Below, piece by piece: positions 24,121 through 29,114 of a stretch of 29,114 nucleotides of DNA. The number at the start of each line of letters is the position of its first letter. Position 1 is the first letter of the stretch. Below the pieces are notes generated by a model that was not told the origin of the DNA, ran no database searches, and worked only from the letters and a program-made list of their open reading frames with translations. The stretch is from Gammaproteobacteria bacterium (GTDB lineage: Bacteria; Pseudomonadota; Gammaproteobacteria; Steroidobacterales; Rariloculaceae), in NCBI GenBank assembly GCA_004357505.1, contig SMWC01000116.1:1-29114 (forward strand). The letters are read 5' to 3'. The translations under genes were made by a program, and so were the position numbers.

Positions 24121-25370
24121 TAGTTGTTCGCCTCTAGTGGCAAGCCCCTCGCCAGACGGGAGAGTCGGCCCGACAGGCCCATCGTCTGTCTGGCCAGCGC
24201 AGCTTTAGCGCCGGGTAGCAGATCAAAAGCCATCAGCCCAAGTCCCCTGGAGGCTGCGAATGGCAACCCGCCGTAGCCGAAGACGCGAATCAGCCCATGC
24301 GTCAGCGCCGCTACTTTTTTCTGATCTTGCTGCCGCCATTGCTGATAACGATTCAAAACGTCCGCCGACCCCGGATCGTTCGTTGCGGGTCGCTCATCAA
24401 GGCGTTCCGTGAAGGTCTCCGCTAGCGAGGCCACATCTCGCAACGCGAGGTTGAAGCCCTGCCCTGCGACAGGATGAAGGTTGACGGCCGCGCTGCCAAT
24501 TAACACGGCACGCGGCCCGATAACCGCCGCACTTCGCACACGCGCCAGCGGGTACGCAGTCCGGGAGCCAATGCGAGTAAGCCGGCCCAAGCGATAACCG
24601 AACGCCGCTTGAAGCTCGGAACAGAATACGTCGTCTTCGAGCGCCGAAACGCGGCCGGCTTCTTCATGGGATAGCGTCCATACGACTGCGACTCGGCCGG
24701 CGCTGAGCGGCAGAAACGCTAACGGACCATCAGGGGTAAACCGTTCAAAAGCACGGCCGGCGTGAGGAATTTCGGTTGTACAATTCAGGATGACCGCTTG
24801 TTGCTGATAACTATCTTCGTGGTGGGCGATGCCCAACTCCCGGCGCACCAGCGAGTTCACACCGTCTGCAGCAACGACGACCTTCGCGACTATCGACAGT
24901 CGCTTCTCTGCCGTCTTGACTTCAGCCTCGACTCCGTCGGTGCCGACAACCAGCGAGGACAGCTCGGCCGGCGCCAGACACGTAAACCCGTCGGCCCGAT
25001 CCAGTGCCCGCCACAACGCGCCGCCGAGTACTCGGTTCTCCAGCGTATAGCCGAGCGCCGGTACTCCTTCCTCCTGTGCGCGGATTCGTGCAGCGCCGAA
25101 CCAACCGCATTCGGAAATATGAATCTCCCGAATCGGCTCTGCGTCCGAAGCCACTTGATCCCACAAACCAAGCGACGCCAGGATTCGCTGGCTGCCGTTT
25201 GCGAGCGCAGTCGCTCTACCGTCGAAGCTGGGTTGCTCGAGTTGCACTGGGTCGCGAACCTCCACCAATACGGTTGTTAACGGTGTCGGAGCGAGCGCGT
25301 GTGCGAGCGTCGAGCCCGCCAGTCCGCCACCGACGATCAACACATCAGCTTCGAGATTGGCGTGACCCAT
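24120..25370 (-). CDS. ubiH: Ubiquinone biosynthesis FAD-dependent hydroxylase UbiH
   Basis: This 416-residue protein is a second member of the same flavin hydroxylase family. It has ADVLIVGGGLAGSTLAHAL at the N-terminus, VVVAADGVNSLVRREL as DG motif and AVLIGSAAVNLHPVAGQGFNL as second FAD motif. Ser takes the place of the more usual Asp in that last motif; UbiH proteins commonly vary here (Asn in others). By family and by position between pepP and ubiI it is UbiH, 2-octaprenyl-6-methoxyphenol hydroxylase (C1 hydroxylation). It overlaps both neighbours by one base, so pepP-ubiH-ubiI is a tightly coupled unit. Confidence 0.9.
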   Translation of the reverse strand: MGHANLEADVLIVGGGLAGSTLAHALAPTPLTTVLVEVRDPVQLEQPSFDGRATALANGSQRILASLGLWDQVASDAEPIREIHISECGWFGAARIRAQEEGVPALGYTLENRVLGGALWRALDRADGFTCLAPAELSSLVVGTDGVEAEVKTAEKRLSIVAKVVVAADGVNSLVRRELGIAHHEDSYQQQAVILNCTTEIPHAGRAFERFTPDGPLAFLPLSAGRVAVVWTLSHEEAGRVSALEDDVFCSELQAAFGYRLGRLTRIGSRTAYPLARVRSAAVIGPRAVLIGSAAVNLHPVAGQGFNLALRDVASLAETFTERLDERPATNDPGSADVLNRYQQWRQQDQKKVAALTHGLIRVFGYGGLPFAASRGLGLMAFDLLPGAKAALARQTMGLSGRLSRLARGLPLEANN

Positions 25371-26671
25371 CAGCTTGCCATCAGCTGCTCGATCTCATCA
25401 GCCAGTAACGGTAGATCTGCCGTGAGCACCTGCGGCCCATCCTTAGAAAGATGCACATCGTCTTCGAGGCGAATTCCGATTCCCCGCCAACGCTTCGCGA
25501 CGCGCTTGGCATCCGGTGCGATGTAAATGCCTGGCTCGACGGTCGTGACCATGCCAGGTTCCAGTAAACGCCAATGTTCGGCAACCTTGTAGTCCCCGAC
25601 ATCGTGTACATCCAGTCCCAGCCAATGGCCCGTCTTGTGCATAAAGAACGGCCGGTAGGCAGCCGTCTTGATCAACGCTGGCAGTCGGCCGCGTAGAATC
25701 CCTAAGTCTCTTAAGCCGCGCGTGATCTCCCTGACTGCCGCGTCGTGCGGGTCATTCCAATGGTTGCCCGGTCGAATCTTGTCGGTAGCGGCCTGATTTG
25801 CCGCGTAAACGATTTCGTAGAGATCTCGCTGCGACTCGGAAAACTCGCCATTGACCGGGAACGTTCGGGTTACATCTGACGCGTAGTATTCGACCTCACA
25901 ACCAGCGTCAATGAGCACCAAATCTCCGTCTTTCAGAACCGAGTCATTGTCGTGATAGTGCAGTACACACGCGTTCGAGCCGGATGCGACTATCGGCTCG
26001 TAGGAACACTGAGCGCCGTGCTGCGCGAACGCGTATCGATACTCGGCTTCGAGTTCGTACTCATACATTCCCGGCGTACAGGCACGCATCGCGCGGCGGT
26101 GAGCCTCTACCGCAATACGTGCCGACCGCTTCATAGCACTGACTTCTCTACGGCTCTTAAACAGGCGCATGTCATGCAGAAGATGATCCAGATTGACAAG
26201 CTCGTCGGGCGCGTGGCCACTTTGCCGTCTAGCGTGCAGAGCATGCATCCAACCCAGCAGGCGTTGATCGAACTCACCGAACACCCCCATGGAGTAGTAG
26301 ACACGTTCGCTTCGCTCCAGCAGACCAGGAAGAATCTCCTCAATATCATTAATCGGAAACGCGTCATCCGCTCCGTAGCGGGCAACCAGACCCTCGGGGC
26401 CTTCCCGCAGTCCATCCCATAACTCTTTGTCACGATTTCGCTCGCGGCAGAACACAATGAACTCGCCGTGGGGGCGGCCGGGAATCAATACCGCGACAGC
26501 ATCCGGTTCTTCGAAGCCGGTGAGATAGAAGAAATCACTGTCGGGGCGATACGAATAGAGCGTATCGCGACTACGCGTTCGCTCGGGAGCCGCCGGCAAC
26601 ACCGCTATACCACCGGAACCGATGAGTTCCATCAGATGACGCCGGCGCCTGGAGAATTCCTGTGAGTGCAC
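25370..26671 (-). CDS. pepP: Xaa-Pro aminopeptidase PepP
   Basis: PepP removes the N-terminal residue from peptides with proline at position two, in the cytoplasm, with two Mn(II) ions. The 433 residues hold an N-terminal AMP_N domain (QEFSRRRRHLMELIG...YRPDSDFFYLTGFEEPDAV) and a C-terminal pita-bread catalytic domain. Metal ligands are visible in LIDAGCEVEYYASDVTRTFP (two Asp), HKTGHWLGLDVHD (His), TVEPGIYI (Glu) and IRLEDDVHL (Glu). The start is a GTG at 26671, four bases after the UPF0149 stop, since the family begins right there. Length matches E. coli PepP (441). Confidence 0.95.
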   Translation of the reverse strand: MHSQEFSRRRRHLMELIGSGGIAVLPAAPERTRSRDTLYSYRPDSDFFYLTGFEEPDAVAVLIPGRPHGEFIVFCRERNRDKELWDGLREGPEGLVARYGADDAFPINDIEEILPGLLERSERVYYSMGVFGEFDQRLLGWMHALHARRQSGHAPDELVNLDHLLHDMRLFKSRREVSAMKRSARIAVEAHRRAMRACTPGMYEYELEAEYRYAFAQHGAQCSYEPIVASGSNACVLHYHDNDSVLKDGDLVLIDAGCEVEYYASDVTRTFPVNGEFSESQRDLYEIVYAANQAATDKIRPGNHWNDPHDAAVREITRGLRDLGILRGRLPALIKTAAYRPFFMHKTGHWLGLDVHDVGDYKVAEHWRLLEPGMVTTVEPGIYIAPDAKRVAKRWRGIGIRLEDDVHLSKDGPQVLTADLPLLADEIEQLMAS

Positions 26672-26675
26672 GACG

Positions 26676-27302
26676 CTAATGCTCGCTCATCGATGCCGGC
26701 AGCCCGGCCTCGTCAGCGCGAGCAGCGCCAATCTCTTCGAACAGTATCTGGACACTCACGCGAACATATTCGATGATTTCCGCCAGATTGAAGTCCGCAT
26801 CCGTCGGCTCACTGCGCTCCTCGGCATTCAGCCCTGCACGGCTGATCTCGGCAAAATCCTTGATGATTTCCTCGCGCCGAGCTTCGAAACCCGAGTCCGC
26901 GTGTGGGTCTTTCGATGCTCGCGAGGAACCGTCGGCTAATGATGGGTCGCCTAGAGCCAACCCGGAGAGAAAGCCATGACACCAGAGCGCTAGTTCGGTG
27001 ACACGCTCGTCCAGCGGTAGATCGTCCTCAGGCAATAACGGCGTAAATTCCAGATCGGAGCTGGCCAGGGCTCGCCAGGTCTCGAGTTCCACGACTCGCA
27101 AGATGTCGCGCGCCGCTTGAGCCGTGTCCGCCCGAGACTCAGACTCCCGGACCTGATCTTCGAGCCAGGCTGAGGCAACCCCAGCGCCGCCGGCACACAA
27201 AGCGCCGCAAAAGCCGCCGTGCAATTCAGACACGGTCAGGACGCTACCGAGCCCGTCCAGAGCCATACCCAATGTCGCATATTCTGTGCGCCTGTCGATC
27301 AT
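26676..27302 (-). CDS. UPF0149 (YgfB/YecA) family protein
   Basis: The 208-residue protein shows the UPF0149 pattern: an N-terminal SELHGGFCGALCAGG segment, WCHGFLSGLALG in the middle and NLAEIIEYVRVSVQILFEEI near the C-terminus. It heads the pepP-ubiH-ubiI operon, just as ygfB does in E. coli. In Pseudomonas YgfB has been reported to affect expression of an amidase and beta-lactam resistance, but its general role is open. ATG at 27302 fits the family N-terminus; a GTG at 27317 would add five residues. A low-complexity acidic/serine linker (DPSLADGSSRASKDPHADSG) separates the halves. Confidence 0.87.
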   Translation of the reverse strand: MIDRRTEYATLGMALDGLGSVLTVSELHGGFCGALCAGGAGVASAWLEDQVRESESRADTAQAARDILRVVELETWRALASSDLEFTPLLPEDDLPLDERVTELALWCHGFLSGLALGDPSLADGSSRASKDPHADSGFEARREEIIKDFAEISRAGLNAEERSEPTDADFNLAEIIEYVRVSVQILFEEIGAARADEAGLPASMSEH

Positions 27303-27357
27303 TGGAGGAAAATCCACCCGCCGAGAAGCCTCAATGCTAACACCTGTCCAACGCTTA

Positions 27358-27387
27358 TTGACCCCCGAACGCTTGCGGCTCTATAGT
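27358..27387 (+). promoter_or_regulatory. Promoter of the zapB-like/zapA operon, likely leaderless
   Basis: TTGACC (27358-27363) and TATAGT (27382-27387) are separated by 18 bases, a near-consensus sigma-70 promoter. The ATG at 27395 is 7 bases past the -10 box, so transcription should begin at or next to the start codon. No ribosome-binding site fits in between. Confidence 0.65.
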
Positions 27388-27394
27388 CTGTAGC

Positions 27395-27628
27395 ATGAGT
27401 GATCGCGACACCAATGAGCGGGTTGACGCCGAACTGCAGCGCCTAGAGAAACGGCTGGATGAACTGGTTGTGATCTGTCGACGGCTCCAGGAGGAAAATC
27501 TGTCTCTGAGACAACGACAAGACACTCTCATTGAGGGCAGGGCGACACTGTTGCAGAAGAATGAGCAAGTCCGGGGCCGTGTCGAAGCGATGATCGGGCG
27601 GCTCAAGGCTATGGAACAGGCACAATGA
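27395..27628 (+). CDS. ZapB-like small coiled-coil protein (TIGR02449 type)
   Basis: This 77-residue, highly charged protein is almost entirely a predicted coiled coil, with heptad-like leucines in LQRLEKRLDELVVICRRLQEENLSLRQRQ. It matches the short protein usually found just before zapA in gammaproteobacteria (TIGR02449), related in type to the cell-division factor ZapB, and may bridge ZapA to the divisome. Function is inferred from shape and context. Its stop overlaps the zapA start by four bases (ATGA). The ATG at 27395 sits directly behind a strong promoter. Confidence 0.8.
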   Translation: MSDRDTNERVDAELQRLEKRLDELVVICRRLQEENLSLRQRQDTLIEGRATLLQKNEQVRGRVEAMIGRLKAMEQAQ

Positions 27629-27939
27629 ATGAGATGTATGCCCACGTCAGTATCCGGATATTGGAGAAAGAATATCAGGTCTCCTGTCCGGCCAGCGAGA
27701 AAGCGGATCTGATGGCATCGGCAGAGCTCCTCAACGAGAAAATGCGTGAGATTCGCGACAGCGGCAAAGTTATCGGCTTGGATCGAGTCGCCGTGATGGC
27801 GGCCCTGAACATGGCTAATGAGTTGCTGCAGCGAACCGACGATGACAGAGAGCTGAAGGACATTGTCGGCCTACGAGTAAAGGCGATGCGCGAGAGATTG
27901 GACTCGGCGCTCGACGCCGACCAGCAATTGAATCTATAG
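27625..27939 (+). CDS. zapA: Cell division protein ZapA
   Basis: ZapA binds FtsZ at mid-cell and bundles its filaments into the Z ring. The 104 residues show the family layout: an N-terminal beta-hairpin domain (HVSIRILEKEYQVSCPASEKADLMASAELLNEKMREIRDSGK) and a C-terminal coiled coil (GLDRVAVMAALNMANELLQ). Adjacency to the ZapB-like gene on one side and to 6S RNA and fau on the other is the conserved gammaproteobacterial order. The last codons contain the -10 box of the 6S RNA promoter. Confidence 0.95.
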   Translation: MNEMYAHVSIRILEKEYQVSCPASEKADLMASAELLNEKMREIRDSGKVIGLDRVAVMAALNMANELLQRTDDDRELKDIVGLRVKAMRERLDSALDADQQLNL

Positions 27940-27940
27940 T
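27911..27940 (+). promoter_or_regulatory. 6S RNA promoter overlapping the zapA stop codon
   Basis: TCGACG (27911-27916, 4/6 to consensus) and TATAGT (27935-27940) are spaced by 18 bases. The -10 box contains the zapA TAG stop. Transcription would begin near 27947-27948, where the closing stem of 6S RNA starts. Confidence 0.55.
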
Positions 27941-27947
27941 GTTATTG

Positions 27948-28134
27948 GCGCTCCCTGCGGTGTTCGATGCGGATTGGAGAGTCTTTCGACCTTAAATTTT
28001 GACCTTGGGGTTGTGTTCTGTCGGTAGCGTTGAGCATATCCAGTCTAGCTGGATCGCCTGCAACTACCACGGCTTACCCCACCTTTCGCTCTGGTTCGAG
28101 AGCAACCAACTGTAACGGCACAGGCGGGGGGCGT
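27948..28134 (+). ncRNA. ssrS: 6S RNA (SsrS)
   Basis: The non-coding stretch between zapA and fau is where 6S RNA is found in gammaproteobacteria. The ends pair as 6S requires: GCGCUCCC at 27948-27955 with GGGGGCGU at 28127-28134. CCCUGCGGUGUUCG near the 5' end and GACCUUAAAUUUUGACC in the middle resemble conserved 6S parts. An apical hairpin AUCCAG-UCUAG-CUGGAU is visible at about 28038-28054. The length of about 187 nt is normal. 6S RNA mimics an open promoter and holds RNA polymerase-sigma70 in stationary phase. The downstream fau gene is likely co-transcribed. Confidence 0.88.
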
Positions 28135-28180
28135 CATCCCCCATCGTCGCTATTACTCTAATGACGGATCGATCGCGCTC

Positions 28181-28777
28181 TTGCCCGACACTTCTCTCAG
28201 TAGCCATCACGAGCGTCATGACCAGCGGCAGCGCATTCGTGCCCGCCGCAGGTCCGTCACGGGACTGCAGAAACGTCAGGCTGAACTTCAGCTCGCGCGA
28301 CGTCTGTGGAAACTCGCCGCGTATCAACGAGCCCGACACCTGGGCATCTATTTCGCGGTCGACGGAGAACTCGCCCTCGACGCCTTCATGGAGGGTGGCG
28401 CGCACCGTAACAAGCAGTGGTACGCACCCGTGCTTCGAGGCAACAGCCTTCGGTTCGCCTCTGTCGGACGTGGCGTGACACTAAAACCGAACCGCCTCGG
28501 GATCCTCGAACCGTTAGCCGGACCCTACATCGATGCTCGCTCCTTGGATCTGGTGCTGACACCACTTGTTGCCTTTGACGACCGCGGCGTAAGACTCGGT
28601 ATGGGTGGCGGCTATTACGACCGCTGCTTCCAATTTCTAGGCCGTCGATCGGCATGGCGAAAGCCAAAATTGATCGGCGTGGGGTACGAACACCAGCACC
28701 TGCAAAACATCGAAGCGGAAGCGTGGGACGTCCGTCTATGGTGTGCGGTAACCGAAACAGAGACCTATTGCTTTTAA
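28181..28777 (+). CDS. fau: 5-formyltetrahydrofolate cyclo-ligase
   Basis: This enzyme uses ATP to convert 5-formyl-THF to 5,10-methenyl-THF, returning a storage or inhibitory folate to the pool. The 198 residues contain an N-terminal arginine-rich helix (QRQRIRARRRSVT), the DLVLTPLVAFDDRGVRLGMGGGYYDR region with the ATP-binding GMGGGYYDR motif, and a GVGYEHQ segment near the end. Its place directly after 6S RNA matches E. coli ygfA (fau). No ATG is available in this frame before the conserved region; TTG at 28181 gives the expected N-terminal length. Serine hydroxymethyltransferase makes 5-formyl-THF when glycine is present, which ties it to the gcv operon nearby. Confidence 0.9.
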   Translation: MPDTSLSSHHERHDQRQRIRARRRSVTGLQKRQAELQLARRLWKLAAYQRARHLGIYFAVDGELALDAFMEGGAHRNKQWYAPVLRGNSLRFASVGRGVTLKPNRLGILEPLAGPYIDARSLDLVLTPLVAFDDRGVRLGMGGGYYDRCFQFLGRRSAWRKPKLIGVGYEHQHLQNIEAEAWDVRLWCAVTETETYCF

Positions 28778-28836
28778 CGAACTATCCAGCGGAAAGCGGA
28801 TTTACGCTTACCGGATTCGGCCGGGCGAACCGCACG

Positions 28837-29114
28837 ATGTGTTCGACCACAGATCTCATCGGTTGGTGGTCGAACCGAGCAGTTGCGCAAATTCACGCGC
28901 ATTTCCGAGAACGAGCGGATTTTCTGCCCTCCTGTTGCACCTGTCGCACCAAGCCGGAAATCGTCCGCAGCATGATGGACAGAACTGATATCGATGACAA
29001 TCGTATTGCGTTCGAGCTACGCAAAAGGTACCGCGAACAAAACAGCAGCCCGTTCGATCCTGACCGGCGCAAGAAATGCCACTGTCCGAGCACAGTTCTC
29101 AACGTTCCCTTTTA
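28837..29114 (+). CDS. Unrecognised cysteine-rich protein, 3' end outside window
   Basis: From the ATG at 28837 the frame stays open for 92 codons to the window end. The product is polar and charged, with a cysteine cluster in LPSCCTCRTKPEIVRSMMD and a later KKCHCPS, spaced like a possible metal-binding site. I do not recognise a family. The first 13 codons overlap a perfect inverted repeat (28841-28875), so the true start may lie further on, for example at the ATG pair near 28971. It would be the next gene after fau on the same strand. The frame may be chance, but the composition looks like protein. Confidence 0.4.
   Translation, partial: MCSTTDLIGWWSNRAVAQIHAHFRERADFLPSCCTCRTKPEIVRSMMDRTDIDDNRIAFELRKRYREQNSSPFDPDRRKKCHCPSTVLNVPF
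28841..28875. repeat. Perfect inverted repeat downstream of fau
   Basis: GTTCGACCAC (28841-28850) and GTGGTCGAAC (28866-28875) are perfect 10-base inverted arms around a 15-base spacer. They lie 64 bases after the fau stop, with no T tract behind. It could end or stabilise the fau transcript, or bind a regulator; it overlaps the possible start of the next gene. Confidence 0.55.

Noticed and set aside
28161..28478. ATG-started frame overlapping the start of fau.
   Set aside because: The fau frame carries all conserved motifs; the ATG frame has none, so the ATG is a coincidence and fau starts at TTG.
1..29114. Search by eye for transposases, phage genes, CRISPR repeats, tRNA and rRNA.
   Set aside because: Nothing found; gene content is housekeeping and order is conserved.

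Overview
The window looks like chromosomal DNA from a moderately GC-rich gammaproteobacterium. I infer this from three gene blocks: lptD-surA-pdxA-rsmA-apaH; UPF0149(ygfB)-pepP-ubiH-ubiI-gcv; and a ZapB-like gene-zapA-6S RNA-fau. The last two lie back to back, as around the E. coli ygfB/zapA locus. I see no insertion sequence, phage gene, CRISPR array, tRNA or rRNA. The DNA is almost all coding, genes often overlap by 1-4 bases, and many genes use TTG or GTG starts, so several 5' ends are uncertain.

Layout. 1-637: 3' part of a DUF4159 gene. 654-3421 (minus strand): MurU-like nucleotidyltransferase, MFS exporter, exported alpha/beta hydrolase. 3559-9840 (plus): outer-membrane and cofactor cluster of lptD (LPS insertion), surA (periplasmic chaperone), pdxA (vitamin B6), rsmA (16S rRNA dimethylation) and apaH (Ap4A hydrolase); apaG, often found between rsmA and apaH, is absent. 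9881-11487 (minus): lgt-thyA. 11551-13593 (plus): YyaL/DUF255 thioredoxin-fold protein. 13771-18114 (minus): large double HtrA-like protease, DUF4124-M23 peptidase, SLOG-fold protein. 18185-22592 (minus): glycine cleavage operon gcvT-gcvH-gcvPA-gcvPB behind a tandem glycine riboswitch and an intrinsic terminator. 22879-27302 (minus): UPF0149-pepP-ubiH-ubiI. 27395-28777 (plus): ZapB-like coiled coil, zapA, 6S RNA and fau. 28837-end: an unrecognised cysteine-rich reading frame that runs off the window.

How they work together. LptD, SurA, Lgt, MurU, the M23 peptidase and the exported protease all serve envelope building or quality control. The gcv operon, ThyA and Fau all act in folate one-carbon metabolism: glycine cleavage makes 5,10-methylene-THF, ThyA consumes it, and Fau recovers 5-formyl-THF. 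UbiH and UbiI hydroxylate the ubiquinone ring.

Most notable observations: (1) a bacterial protein with the double HtrA architecture of eukaryotic Nma111, whose second protease domain has lost its catalytic triad; (2) a tandem glycine riboswitch followed by a hairpin and seven U's before gcvT; (3) two promoters whose -10 box sits 6-7 nt before an ATG, suggesting leaderless mRNAs; (4) murU next to lptD without its usual partner amgK, with a possible amgK remnant.
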